Counted from the stretch's first letter, positions 10,206-19,139 are shown. The stretch: 64,000 nt of DNA from an uncultured Pelagibacteraceae bacterium (GCA_902579925.1 CACHIS010000001.1:62001-126000); one strand, 5' to 3'. Translations and numbers: made by a program. Notes: a model not told the origin generated them from the sequence alone.

Positions 10206-10305
10206 ACAGCAGTAATCGCACTAGTGGGCGAACCCTCGCTGACTAGTGTCGATCTCTTTGTTTCCAAAGACACCGCAAATTTAATGTTTTTGCGGAAACT
10301 GCCAC
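10206..10305 (-). ncRNA. Candidate structured leader RNA upstream of ffh
   Basis: About 100 bases much richer in G+C than the surroundings fold into nested hairpins. A closing stem pairs 10298-10305 with 10206-10213 (8 pairs). Its outer three pairs are G-U wobbles only on the minus strand and would be A-C mismatches on plus, so the RNA is probably on the minus strand, toward ffh. Inside are hairpin C (10273-10279 with 10289-10295, 7 perfect pairs), hairpin B (10255-10260 with 10265-10270, loop GAAA on minus) and hairpin A (10219-10225 with 10242-10248, 7 perfect pairs, plus an inner GCGA/TCGC stem). The outer arm of B (10246-10248 with 10271-10273) competes with A. It lacks the SRP RNA GGAAGCAGCC-type loop. 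I could not check Rfam. Confidence 0.65.
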
Positions 10306-10307
10306 AA

Positions 10308-10333
10308 ACTATAATAGAGGTTCAAAAAGTCAA
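10308..10333 (-). promoter_or_regulatory. Possible promoter for the ffh leader
   Basis: On the minus strand a TTGACT (10333-10328) is followed, after only 14 bases, by TATAGT (10313-10308). A start about 6 bases on would fall at the first base of the leader's closing stem, which fits. The spacing is shorter than the usual 16-18, so this is tentative. Confidence 0.3.
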
Positions 10334-10355
10334 TAAATAAGTTAAATAACTATAT

Positions 10356-11180
10356 ATGGACATCAAAGCTTTTAAAATGGACGGATTGGGTAATGATTTT
10401 GTGATAATCGATAATAGAGAAAAAATTACCAATTTGACAAAAGATCAGATAGTTAAAATTTGTGACAGAAATTTTATTGGCTGTGATCAACTAATATTTA
10501 TTGATCCAGATAGTTCTGCAGATGCAAATTTAAGATTTTTTAATTCAGATGGAGGAGAGTCTGGAGCATGTGGAAATGGAACTAGATGTGTTGCAAATTT
10601 GATTTCAAATGAAAAAAATAATAAGTCAATAATTTTAAATACGCTATCTGGAAAATTAAAATCTGAAATTTTAGAGAAAAAAATTGTTACAACAGAAATT
10701 GGTAAAGCAAAGTTAAAATGGGATGAAATACCTTTATCAAAAGAAATGGATACAAAAAACTTAAATATAAAAATTATTGATACAAATAATAATGAGCACT
10801 TAGGTGGCACTGCAATTAATGTAGGTAACCCACATATTGTTTTTTTTGTTAAAAAGATTGAGGACTTCAATATAGAGAAAATTGGTCCTGAGATAGAAAA
10901 TCACGAAATCTTCCCAGAGAAATGTAACGTAACAATTGCACAAATTTTTAATAAAAATTTGATCAAAGTAAAAGTTTGGGAAAGGGGAGCTGGTCTTACT
11001 AAAGCTTGCGGAACTGCAGCGTGTGCTACAGCATATGCAGGTAAATTAAATAATCTTACAGAAAATAAAACTGATATAGAGTTTGCAACTGGAAAATTAT
11101 CAATTTCTATAGATGAAAATGACTCTATTCACATGAAAGGACCTGTTTCAAATATTAAAGGAATAAATATAAAATTGTAA
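10356..11180 (+). CDS. dapF: Diaminopimelate epimerase
   Basis: A 274-residue cofactor-independent epimerase that converts LL- to meso-diaminopimelate for lysine and peptidoglycan. Both catalytic cysteines are present, in SGACGNGTRC near residue 71 and KACGTAACAT near residue 213. The N-terminal MDGLGNDFVIID motif is intact. It is divergent from ffh across the structured leader region. Its stop overlaps the ftsY start (TAATG), showing coupling. Many alphaproteobacteria have a MiaB-like gene between dapF and ftsY; there is none here. Confidence 0.97.
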   Translation: MDIKAFKMDGLGNDFVIIDNREKITNLTKDQIVKICDRNFIGCDQLIFIDPDSSADANLRFFNSDGGESGACGNGTRCVANLISNEKNNKSIILNTLSGKLKSEILEKKIVTTEIGKAKLKWDEIPLSKEMDTKNLNIKIIDTNNNEHLGGTAINVGNPHIVFFVKKIEDFNIEKIGPEIENHEIFPEKCNVTIAQIFNKNLIKVKVWERGAGLTKACGTAACATAYAGKLNNLTENKTDIEFATGKLSISIDENDSIHMKGPVSNIKGINIKL

Positions 11181-12097
11181 TGGGAATCTTTGATAAATTT
11201 AAAATCGGATTTAAAAAAAGTGCATCAGCGATTACATCTGGACTTAAAGAAATAATTGTCAAAAAAGAAATTAATGACGAAAATTTAAATAAAATTGAGG
11301 AATTTTTAATTCAATCAGATGTGGGGGTTGAAGCTGCCTCTGAAATAAAAGAAATAATTTCTAGAAAAAAAATTGATCCAAATAAAGATCTACCTAAAGA
11401 GATAAACTCTATTTTAAAAGAATACATAATTTCTTTGATGAAACCTTTGGAAAATAAATCCTTCTTCAAGAGAAAGGGAAGGCTTAATGCAACTTTAATT
11501 TCTGGGGTGAACGGCGTCGGGAAAACAACAACTATCGGTAAAATTGGAAAGATATTAAAGAACAACGGCAGTAAAGTCATATTTGCAGCTTCAGATACAT
11601 TTCGTGCCGCTGCAATTGAACAACTAGAAAATTGGGCAAGTAAAGTAGATGTTCAAATAGTAAAATCATCTCAAGGAGCTGATCCTGCCTCAGTTGCTTT
11701 TAAGGCTGTGGATGAAGCTATTAAAAATAGTTTTGATCAAGTTTTGATAGATACTGCAGGAAGACTCCAAAATAAAAAAAATTTAATGGAAGAATATAAA
11801 AAGATAGCGAATGTCACAAAAAAAATAGATCCCAACGCACCTCATAATGTTATCTTAGTTTTAGATGCAACTTCAGGACAAAATGTATTAAATCAAGTCG
11901 AAGAATTTAATAAAATCATTCCAATAACAGGTATCGTGATGACAAAATTAGATGGTACAGCCAAGGGAGGAATTTTGTTAGCGCTAGCAAAAAAATATGA
12001 AATTCCAATTATTGCACTAGGTTTGGGTGAAAAAGAAGACGACTTACAGTTGTTCGAAGCAGAAAAATTTGCCGAGGCTTTTACTCAAATTAATTGA
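11180..12097 (+). CDS. ftsY: Signal recognition particle receptor FtsY
   Basis: A 305-residue SRP-receptor GTPase. It has the NG domain only: GVNGVGKTTTIGKIG near residue 111, DTFRAAAIEQL near 139, DTAGRLQNK near 192, TKLDGTAKGG near 255 and GLGEKEDDLQLF near 282. The long acidic N-terminal A domain of E. coli FtsY is missing, as in other compact bacteria. It starts on the last base of dapF and overlaps a convergent gene by 8 bases at the 3' end. Confidence 0.97.
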   Translation: MGIFDKFKIGFKKSASAITSGLKEIIVKKEINDENLNKIEEFLIQSDVGVEAASEIKEIISRKKIDPNKDLPKEINSILKEYIISLMKPLENKSFFKRKGRLNATLISGVNGVGKTTTIGKIGKILKNNGSKVIFAASDTFRAAAIEQLENWASKVDVQIVKSSQGADPASVAFKAVDEAIKNSFDQVLIDTAGRLQNKKNLMEEYKKIANVTKKIDPNAPHNVILVLDATSGQNVLNQVEEFNKIIPITGIVMTKLDGTAKGGILLALAKKYEIPIIALGLGEKEDDLQLFEAEKFAEAFTQIN

Positions 12098-12653
12098 TTA
12101 AATTGCTAGAGATCAAAGGTTTATAGATGTTACATTTATAATTATCATCAAATTTATAATGACCACAATCTTTAGAAAATGAGGAGATTATAAAGTCGAA
12201 TTTACCAGTGGTAGGATAAAGTTCTAGTTTTTTACTGATGATATCATATTTAAAATTAGCATTTAAACTTTTCACTGCGCTAATCATTACTAATGTTTTA
12301 TCATCTTTTAATAAATAATATGCAAAATCATCTGGAAAGACTGGAAAATCATATTCTTGTAAAAAATATTTTGCTTTTGAAGGAAACCACTCGTAAGAAA
12401 TTAAAGGTGAAGAAGACTTTGTTAAATGATTATATATATAAAGATCTTTTGGATAATCATTTATATAATTATTATTTTCGCCTCTAGCTAAAATAGATTT
12501 TTCTCTTCCTTTAAAATATAAACTAAACTCTTTGTTGTGTGAGTCCATATGATCTATGTGAAATAAATCATCTGGTTCAAAAAAATCATCTTGTGAGTAA
12601 GCATTCGCAATAAAAATAAATATTGCAATAAATAAAAAAGATAATCCTTTCAT
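12090..12653 (-). CDS. Secreted protein of unknown function
   Basis: A 187-residue protein with a signal peptide (MKGLSFLFIAIFIFIANAYS then QDDFF). The mature part is rich in Tyr, Phe, Asp and Lys, has two or three late Cys (KDCGHYKFDDNYKCN) and no motif I recognise. It is likely periplasmic. It converges on ftsY with an 8-base overlap and is followed by no obvious terminator. Confidence 0.7.
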   Translation of the reverse strand: MKGLSFLFIAIFIFIANAYSQDDFFEPDDLFHIDHMDSHNKEFSLYFKGREKSILARGENNNYINDYPKDLYIYNHLTKSSSPLISYEWFPSKAKYFLQEYDFPVFPDDFAYYLLKDDKTLVMISAVKSLNANFKYDIISKKLELYPTTGKFDFIISSFSKDCGHYKFDDNYKCNIYKPLISSNLIN

Positions 12654-12702
12654 TATCTTTTAATAAAATTAAATTCTGAGTTATATTTGTTGAGATTGTG
12701 GC

Positions 12703-13521
12703 TTAATTTAAACTTTTGAGAAACGAATTAAGAGCTTTAACAAGATTTTCATCATACTCCATCATATGATTGTCATGTTTTGTGAAATAAGAATATTTTG
12801 GTTCATTTGCTTTTTCATATATTTTTTTTCCCATAAAAAATGGAACTATTTGGTCAGCTTCACCATGCATTATTAGAATTGGAATTTTTATATTTTGAAT
12901 TTTGCTTTTATTATCAAATTTATCTTTCAATAACAAATTTACGGGTATGTATGGATAAAACGTTTTTGCTGCATCAATCATAGAAGTAAAAGGAGTTTCC
13001 AATATAATACCAGCAAAGTTTTTATTTTGTGATAAATGAGTTGCAACGCCAGTTCCTAATGACTCGCCATAAATAACAATATTTTCCTCCTTGACACCTT
13101 TGCTAACTAACCAATTTATTCCACTTTTCCCATCTTCATAAAGGCCTTTCTCAGATGGTTTTCCTTCATTACCACTAAACCCTCTCCAGGCAATTATTAA
13201 AAAGTTAACATCCATTTTATGGAAGTGGTTTAGTTTATGAATTCTATTTTCAAGAGAACCAGCGTTTCCATGAAAAAATAAAACAGTTTTATATTTTTCT
13301 AAGTCTTTTTTATGAAACCAACCCAATAATTCAATGTTATCATCTGTATTAATTTTTACTTTTTCAATGGGGACTGATATTTGATCACCAGAATAATTAT
13401 TTTCGCTAGGATGATATAATAAATTTCTCTGATAAAAATATAAAAAAACTATGATTAAAAAATAAACAAAAATAATTATTTGAAAAAATAATAACAAATT
13501 ATTCCTATACTTTTTCAACAT
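12703..13521 (-). CDS. Membrane-anchored alpha/beta hydrolase
   Basis: A 272-residue protein with an N-terminal membrane anchor (about residues 8-29) and a periplasm- or cytoplasm-facing alpha/beta-hydrolase domain of the ABHD13/BEM46-like type. Visible are FFHGNAGS near residue 82, the nucleophile motif YGESLGTG near 151, a likely acid in MHGEADQIVP near 218 and a late His in HDNHMME. It overlaps the upstream transporter gene by 17 bases, so the two are one operon. The substrate is unknown. Confidence 0.85.
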   Translation of the reverse strand: MLKKYRNNLLLFFQIIIFVYFLIIVFLYFYQRNLLYHPSENNYSGDQISVPIEKVKINTDDNIELLGWFHKKDLEKYKTVLFFHGNAGSLENRIHKLNHFHKMDVNFLIIAWRGFSGNEGKPSEKGLYEDGKSGINWLVSKGVKEENIVIYGESLGTGVATHLSQNKNFAGIILETPFTSMIDAAKTFYPYIPVNLLLKDKFDNKSKIQNIKIPILIMHGEADQIVPFFMGKKIYEKANEPKYSYFTKHDNHMMEYDENLVKALNSFLKSLN

Positions 13522-14410
13522 CTTTTTTCTTTGCTAAGTATATGCCAAAAAACACTAAGATCGTTCCAATGAAATGATAATTTTCAAATTTTTCATCAAA
13601 TAAAAAATACCCATAAATCGCTCCGTATACTGTAAAAACATAAAGAGTGAAACCTGTTAAAGATGCACCTAATTTTTTTTGAGCAAGAGTATAAAGTGTA
13701 AAAGCTATTATTCCTGGGGAGATAGCAGCAAAAATTACCCAAAAGTAAAATTCAGGTATAAAAGCTGTATGTTTATAAAATATCTCCTCGCCAATATAAA
13801 ATGGTAATAAACTTAAAGCTCCAAAAAATGATATTAAAGTGAATCTTTCAAAAATTTTAAGTTCTGAACTCCAGTAAAATAAATAAATAGAATATAATGC
13901 CCACCCGATTGCAGCAGCCAACATCCATAAATCACCAATCGTAAATTGTAAATTAATTAATAAATTTAAATCTCCTTTTATAATGATTGTAAAAACTCCT
14001 ATTAAACATGCAATTAATCCAATTATTTTTGTGAAATTTACTTTTTCGTGAAAGAAAAAGTAAGAAATCAAAATTATGAATACTGGTGATGATGTGTAAA
14101 TAATTCCCATATTAGTTACAGTTGTGGTTTCACCTGCTAAAAACGGAAAAGCTCCACATACCCCACATCCCATTGAGCCCAAAAAAAATAATTTTTTATA
14201 TTCTTTTTTAATAATCTTTAAATTTTTTTTTAATGTTATGTATGTAAAAGGTAATAATATTAAAAAAACTAGTGTCCATCTCCAAAAAGCTAATGATATT
14301 GGAGGTACAAACTCAACACCACCTCTTGCTACAACAAGATTACTGGCCATAAAAATTGGCTGAATAAATAATAATGAAAATGAAAAAAAATTTTTTTTCG
14401 AATTAGTCAA
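13505..14410 (-). CDS. EamA/DMT-family transporter
   Basis: A 301-residue, about ten-helix membrane protein made of two EamA repeats. Typical features are the N-terminal SNLVVARGG, the repeat-1 motif TNMGIIYTSSPVFIILISY near residue 95, and the repeat-2 region near ASLTGFTLYVFTVYGAIYG. DMT proteins export or import metabolites, and the substrate cannot be told from sequence. The shared reading with the hydrolase (17-base overlap) suggests joint expression. Confidence 0.88.
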   Translation of the reverse strand: MTNSKKNFFSFSLLFIQPIFMASNLVVARGGVEFVPPISLAFWRWTLVFLILLPFTYITLKKNLKIIKKEYKKLFFLGSMGCGVCGAFPFLAGETTTVTNMGIIYTSSPVFIILISYFFFHEKVNFTKIIGLIACLIGVFTIIIKGDLNLLINLQFTIGDLWMLAAAIGWALYSIYLFYWSSELKIFERFTLISFFGALSLLPFYIGEEIFYKHTAFIPEFYFWVIFAAISPGIIAFTLYTLAQKKLGASLTGFTLYVFTVYGAIYGYFLFDEKFENYHFIGTILVFFGIYLAKKKDVEKV

Positions 14411-14421
14411 TTTAATTGAAA

Positions 14422-14598
14422 TTAACTTTTATCAAAAAAGGCTTCGTAAATCATCATAATGATAGCAGCGGCCATTAAAATATAAACTGGCAATACATCA
14501 AGAAAACCTATCATCATTGATTTAGTAAGCGTTGTTGCCAAACCAACTAAAAAGAAAACAGCAAACGATAAACCTATTACTGTTGTTATTTTATTCAT
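14422..14598 (-). CDS. 58-residue two-helix membrane protein, unknown
   Basis: A short ORF from ATG 14598 to TAA 14422. Translation begins MNKITTVIGLSFAVFFLVG and ends EAFFDKS, with two hydrophobic helices (about residues 5-22 and 36-52). It follows the amidase by 4 bases on the same strand, and so looks like the last gene of the TRAP/amidase operon. Position and composition suggest a small inner-membrane partner of the transporter, but I do not recognise a family. Confidence 0.7.
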   Translation of the reverse strand: MNKITTVIGLSFAVFFLVGLATTLTKSMMIGFLDVLPVYILMAAAIIMMIYEAFFDKS

Positions 14599-14602
14599 AC
14601 GA

Positions 14603-15931
14603 TTATTCCTGACATTCTTTCTCTAACCATTTGGCAATACCTAAAAATCTGTGATCGTCATATTTATTACCAATTAATTGAACTCCTAATGGTAAATTAT
14701 TTTCGCCCTCAAGTAAAGGCAGTGAAATACATGGTGTTCCAAGATAAGACCAAACTTTATTAAACTCCGCTGTACCAGTGCTTTTTAAGCCTTTTGGTGC
14801 AACACCGGGGCTGGATGGGGACAAAACTCCATGATAATCCTCAAATACTTCCTCATAGGACTCGTAGCTTCTTTTCATAAAATCAATTGCCTCAGCATAT
14901 TCTTTAGCCGTGTACTTATTCCCGTTTGAAATAGCATCCTGCATATATTTAGAAAGTTTTTTTTTATACTTTTTATAATAAATTGAGAAATTATTAGCTA
15001 AATCAGTTTCATGAATAATCTGATGATATTTGTGTATATCTTTGAAATACGATGGAGTATCAAAGATCTCAATATTTTTTTTGAAAGATTTAATAAAATA
15101 TTCAAAAGCCTCTCTTGATTTTTTATCAATTATTTTCCAATGATCAGTTTTGTAAAAAATAAACTTAGGCTCAAATATTGGACCTTTTTTTGTTTCTGAT
15201 AAAATATTTTCTGTTGAATAGTGAATTGTAGCTGGGTCATACTTATCTTTTTTAATCAACACTTTCGCTAGCACAGCTACATCTTCAACATTACGACCAA
15301 ACATACCAATTTGGTCTAGATTATATGATGTTCTCAAAACACCATTTCTTGAAATAAGTCCATAAGTTGGTTTATACCCAACAACTCCACAATAAGATGC
15401 TGGTCTAATTATAGATCCACCTGTTTGAGAGCCAACAGAAGCTGGTGCCATAAAGGAGGCTACAGAAGCAGCCGATCCACTTGATGAACCACCTGGTGTT
15501 CTACTTTTATCATGTGGATTTGTGGTTGGCGGTGGACCCAAATAAGCAAGTTCTGAAGTTGCTGTTTTGCCCATAACAATTGCTCCTGATGAATGAAGCA
15601 AATCAATTATTTCTGCATTTTGTGAATAAGATTTACCTTTTCTAATAACGGTTCCACATTCAGTTGGCATATCAACAGTTCCGATTATATCTTTAACTGC
15701 AATTGGCACTCCATGGAGAGAACCCGTAGGTTTACCTGCTCTTCTATGTTCGTCTGCTTCAGTTGCTTTTTCTAATAAAACCTTACTATCAAAATGTGCC
15801 CAGGCCTTTATATCTTTATCAAACTTTTTTATTCTATCTGTATATGTTTTACAAACCTCAACTGATGTAAGTTGACCGCTCTTTATTTTTTCACTTAATT
15901 CTTCTAAGCTTAAAGAGAATATGTCTGTCAT
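14603..15931 (-). CDS. Amidase (amidase-signature family)
   Basis: A 442-residue amidase-signature enzyme. The Ser-cisSer-Lys triad can be placed: Lys in PIAVKDIIG near residue 76, and the serine-rich core TPGGSSSGSAASVA near 143 with the nucleophile region QTGGSIIRPASYCGVVGYKPTYG near 168, split here only for reference. It is complete. The family hydrolyses amides, ureas or nitrile-derived amides. It lies 6 bases after dctM, so its substrate may be what the TRAP system imports. Confidence 0.9.
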   Translation of the reverse strand: MTDIFSLSLEELSEKIKSGQLTSVEVCKTYTDRIKKFDKDIKAWAHFDSKVLLEKATEADEHRRAGKPTGSLHGVPIAVKDIIGTVDMPTECGTVIRKGKSYSQNAEIIDLLHSSGAIVMGKTATSELAYLGPPPTTNPHDKSRTPGGSSSGSAASVASFMAPASVGSQTGGSIIRPASYCGVVGYKPTYGLISRNGVLRTSYNLDQIGMFGRNVEDVAVLAKVLIKKDKYDPATIHYSTENILSETKKGPIFEPKFIFYKTDHWKIIDKKSREAFEYFIKSFKKNIEIFDTPSYFKDIHKYHQIIHETDLANNFSIYYKKYKKKLSKYMQDAISNGNKYTAKEYAEAIDFMKRSYESYEEVFEDYHGVLSPSSPGVAPKGLKSTGTAEFNKVWSYLGTPCISLPLLEGENNLPLGVQLIGNKYDDHRFLGIAKWLEKECQE

Positions 15932-15937
15932 TTAAAA

Positions 15938-17308
15938 CTAATTAGCAAATAAAGTCTCAGGCAACCAAAGTGCTATTCCTGGAAACAAATACATTAAAAC
16001 CATTGCTAAAATTACAATTCCCAAAAATGGCATTATACCACTAAAGATTTGCATCAATTCAACATTCTTTGATTGAACACCTTTTAAATAGTAAGCAGAC
16101 ATCGCCATCGGTGGGGTTAAAAATGAAGTTTGTAAGTTTAATGCAATCAACATTGCAAAAAAATATGGATTTACTCCAAAAAATTCAACTAAAGGTAAAA
16201 AGATTGGAACAAAAATTATTAAAATTTCTGTCCACTCGAGTGGCCATCCTAACAAAAAAATAATTATTTGGGTTATTACTAAGAACTGCCAAGGTTGAAG
16301 ATTTAAAGATTTAAAAAAATGCTCAAATACTTCATGACCACCTAAATAAGAAAAAACAGAAGCAAAAGTCCAAGAACCAATAAACAACCACATAATCATG
16401 GCTGTTGTTTTTGCCGTTAAAAATACCGACTCTTTAAAATTCTTCCATTTTAAAGTTTTATAGAAATAGGAAAGCACTAAAGCACCAAAAGCACCTACTG
16501 CAGCAGCCTCTGCTGGAGTAGCAATACCTGCAAGTATTGTACCCAAAACTAAAATAATAAGTGAGAATAATGGTAAGAATGAAACTAAAACTTCTCTCAT
16601 AATTACAGAAGGTGGTGGTATCTCTTCTGCAGCTGGTTTTGGAGCTATTGATGGATTTAACCAAGCCCTAAAAACTGCATAACCAATGTATAATCCAGCT
16701 AACATCAGTCCTGGAAATATTGCAGCAGCAAATAATCTTAAGGGAGATAACTGTGCAATAACAGAGTAAACAATTAACATAATGCTAGGTGGAATTAAAA
16801 TTCCTAAACACCCACCAGAACAAATTATTCCAGATGCGAATTTTTTATCATACCCAGCTTTCACCATCGCTGGCCAAGCTAAAAGACCCATTAGAGTTAC
16901 AACTGCCCCAATAATTCCTGTTGCTGTTGAAAATAAAGTACAAGTAATTAATGCTGCAACTGCCATTGAAGCAGGAAGTTTGTGAGAAGCTAACCTGATT
17001 GCAAAAAATAATTTTGCAACTATTCCCGCTCTTTCAACTAAATAACCCATGAATAGAAAAAGTGGTACAGCTGTTAAGACATTATTGTCCATTACCGTAT
17101 AGGTATTTTGCACAAATAGTTGGAATATCCTATTATCAAAAAGATGTTCCATTTTTGTTGGATCAAAGTAAGCATAATATCCAAAACCCAAACCCATTGC
17201 CATTAATGTGAATGCAATTGGGAATCCTAATAAAACTGCAAATAGGAATATCCCCATCATCATAATTGCCACCTCTGGATTTGTAAGACTAAATAACATC
17301 GTCTGCAT
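15938..17308 (-). CDS. dctM: TRAP transporter large permease (DctM)
   Basis: A 456-residue polytopic membrane protein of the TRAP large-subunit family, with GFPIAFTLMAMGLGFGYY near residue 28, PLFLFMGYLVERAG near 80, SGGCLGILIPPSIMLIVY near 163 and ATPAEAAAVGAFGALVLS near 265. It runs the Na+-coupled transport of organic acids together with DctQ and DctP. It overlaps dctQ by 20 bases. The length fits the mannitol/chloroaromatic or keto-acid TRAP subgroup. Confidence 0.95.
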   Translation of the reverse strand: MQTMLFSLTNPEVAIMMMGIFLFAVLLGFPIAFTLMAMGLGFGYYAYFDPTKMEHLFDNRIFQLFVQNTYTVMDNNVLTAVPLFLFMGYLVERAGIVAKLFFAIRLASHKLPASMAVAALITCTLFSTATGIIGAVVTLMGLLAWPAMVKAGYDKKFASGIICSGGCLGILIPPSIMLIVYSVIAQLSPLRLFAAAIFPGLMLAGLYIGYAVFRAWLNPSIAPKPAAEEIPPPSVIMREVLVSFLPLFSLIILVLGTILAGIATPAEAAAVGAFGALVLSYFYKTLKWKNFKESVFLTAKTTAMIMWLFIGSWTFASVFSYLGGHEVFEHFFKSLNLQPWQFLVITQIIIFLLGWPLEWTEILIIFVPIFLPLVEFFGVNPYFFAMLIALNLQTSFLTPPMAMSAYYLKGVQSKNVELMQIFSGIMPFLGIVILAMVLMYLFPGIALWLPETLFAN

Positions 17309-17879
17309 TTCCTTTTTGAGCAGTTCTCATTAATATTTTTTCAGTTTCCTCTGCATCTGCTGAAACTCTTTCTGGCCAACTACCTTCTTTAATACAAATT
17401 AAACATCTAAATACTTCGCTAATACCTTGTAAGGTTAAAAGAGTTCCTGACAAAGGTATTAAAGACTTTGCCATATAAATTTGAATCTGTGCTGGACTAT
17501 TCCAGCTAGTTTCTCCAATTTTCCAGGCCAAAGCAGCATATTCATAACCATAAAAAGCAAGAGCTATAACGCCCGGAAAAAAGAAAATAAAATATAAAAC
17601 TAAATCGATATAAGCCTGTGTTTTTTGAGAGAATAATCTGTAGATAACATCTCCTCTAACGTGCGCTTCAGTTGATAATGTATAAGCGCCTGCCATCATA
17701 AAGATTGCTCCATACATTTGAAGACTAAAATCAAAATTCCATAAAGTGGGAGCATTTAGTGCATATGCCATAAATACCTCATAGCATGTTCCACCCATTA
17801 AGATAACTATGCACCATGAAAAAGCTTTACCCATCGAGACACTTAAACGATCAGCGAACTTTATGTAGGATCTCATCAT
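17289..17879 (-). CDS. dctQ: TRAP transporter small permease (DctQ)
   Basis: A 196-residue four-helix TRAP small subunit. Conserved features are FDFSLQMYGAIFMMAGAYTL near residue 49, EAHVRGDVIYRLFS near 71 and WNSPAQIQIYMAKSLIPLS near 124. It starts 86 bases after dctP, and the terminator-like hairpin between them should make the binding protein more abundant than the permeases. It overlaps dctM. Confidence 0.93.
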   Translation of the reverse strand: MMRSYIKFADRLSVSMGKAFSWCIVILMGGTCYEVFMAYALNAPTLWNFDFSLQMYGAIFMMAGAYTLSTEAHVRGDVIYRLFSQKTQAYIDLVLYFIFFFPGVIALAFYGYEYAALAWKIGETSWNSPAQIQIYMAKSLIPLSGTLLTLQGISEVFRCLICIKEGSWPERVSADAEETEKILMRTAQKGNADDVI

Positions 17880-17920
17880 AAATATAAACTTTTATTGAAT
17901 TGTGCTCAAATAATCAAACA

Positions 17921-17946
17921 AAAAAGGGGGCCGAAGCCCCCCTTAA
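17921..17946 (-). terminator. Intrinsic terminator or attenuator after dctP
   Basis: On the minus strand a GC-rich stem of five G-C pairs closes on a C(TTCG)G tetraloop, extended by A-T pairs, and runs into six T residues. It lies 20 bases after the dctP stop and before dctQ. This is the layout expected for partial termination that favours the binding protein. Confidence 0.9.
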
Positions 17947-17965
17947 TAAAAATTATAAAAGTTAA

Positions 17966-19123
17966 TTATATCTTAACTTTTCCAATTGGACCAAACTCAT
18001 TTTCATAAGCAAGTTTGTAATTTGGCTGATTCATCAGCAAGTATTTCATTACTCTCTTCGCATATGATTTCTGAGAATCGACAACTTTTTTAAAGAAAGG
18101 ATCTTTCTTATTGAAATCACCGATTACCTTGTCCCAACCTTTTAATTGTTGAGCTAAGATCTCATCAGAAGTTTGATAAACATTTACTTTATGCTCATTC
18201 ATCAACTTAGCTAAGTCAGCTGAGTATCTTACTAAAGCTTTAAAGTAGTTATCACTGTTTGCAGCGTAAGCAGCATTTTTCAATATTGCTTGGTGCGCTG
18301 GTGATAAACTATTGTATGTTTTTTTGTTTACTGGTATCTCAAACATCTCTTGAGATTGGTGAAAGCTTCCTAAGTGATAGTGCTTAGAAACATCTTGCAT
18401 ACCAAATTGAGAGTCTGAAGTTGGGTTGTTAAACTCAGCTGCTTCAATCAAACCAGTTTTCATAGCTGGTTGAATTTCACCACCTGGTAATTGTCTAACT
18501 ACCATTCCCATTGCAGTTAAAACGTTAGTCGCTAAACCAACTGTTCTATACTTCATACCTTTAACGTCAGATACTTTAGTAACGTTCTTTTTGAACCAAC
18601 CGAAAGGCTGTGCTGGCATAGGCATATGGAAAAAGCCAATATAATCGAAACCTACTTTTGCAAGTGTTTCATCATAAAGTTTTCTTCCTCCACCATACTC
18701 CATCCATCCCATAACTTCTTGAGATGACATACCGTATGAAGGACCAGTTCCAAATAAAGATGCAGCTGGATTTTTACCATACCAATATGCAGTCACCCAG
18801 TGACCCATATCGACTACACCAGAACTTACTGCTTGTCCGATTTCTGAGGTCTTTACGACTGCTCCAACTGGTTGAAGATCTATCTTAAGTGTACCTCCAG
18901 ACATTTCGTCTACCATTTTGCAGTAGTCTCCGGCCATTTCAAAAAAGATGTTTGCTCCACTTGGCCATGCAGCTTGCATCTTTAAAGTTTTGTGACCGCC
19001 TGCAGTTGCTATGTTCGGCATTGCAACAGCAGCTGCAGCTACAGCACTCGCTTTAGCAGCAGTTTTAAAGAACTTACGTCTTGAAGATGTTTTAATCTTC
19101 AATGATTTGTTTTCTTTAGTCAT
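17966..19123 (-). CDS. dctP: TRAP substrate-binding protein (DctP, keto/hydroxy-acid type)
   Basis: A 385-residue periplasmic binding protein. It has a twin-arginine type signal (SSRRKFFKTAAKASAVAAAA, mature near residue 42). The central domain carries KGMKYRTVGLATNVLTAMG near residue 190 with the conserved carboxylate-binding Arg, and AEFNNPTSDSQFGMQD near 232, as in TakP/lactate-type TRAP proteins. A strong Shine-Dalgarno AGAGGAG (19135-19129) lies 5 bases before the ATG. Its base composition is less A/T-homopolymeric than its neighbours, which suggests high expression. The oxidases downstream in the 19-25 kb block suggest hydroxy- or keto-acids as ligands; this is inferred. Confidence 0.93.
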   Translation of the reverse strand: MTKENKSLKIKTSSRRKFFKTAAKASAVAAAAVAMPNIATAGGHKTLKMQAAWPSGANIFFEMAGDYCKMVDEMSGGTLKIDLQPVGAVVKTSEIGQAVSSGVVDMGHWVTAYWYGKNPAASLFGTGPSYGMSSQEVMGWMEYGGGRKLYDETLAKVGFDYIGFFHMPMPAQPFGWFKKNVTKVSDVKGMKYRTVGLATNVLTAMGMVVRQLPGGEIQPAMKTGLIEAAEFNNPTSDSQFGMQDVSKHYHLGSFHQSQEMFEIPVNKKTYNSLSPAHQAILKNAAYAANSDNYFKALVRYSADLAKLMNEHKVNVYQTSDEILAQQLKGWDKVIGDFNKKDPFFKKVVDSQKSYAKRVMKYLLMNQPNYKLAYENEFGPIGKVKI

Positions 19124-19139
19124 TATTACTCCTCTTTAG

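Noticed and set aside
10195-10221. Extension of ffh by nine residues (MRLLLCVIN)
   Set aside because: The extra codons fall in the leader hairpin region and do not resemble Ffh; the ATG at 10194 gives the normal N-terminus.
10206-10305. SRP (4.5S) RNA next to ffh
   Set aside because: No GGAAGCAGCC-type apical loop or matching internal loop is present on either strand; only the hairpin-rich character is similar.
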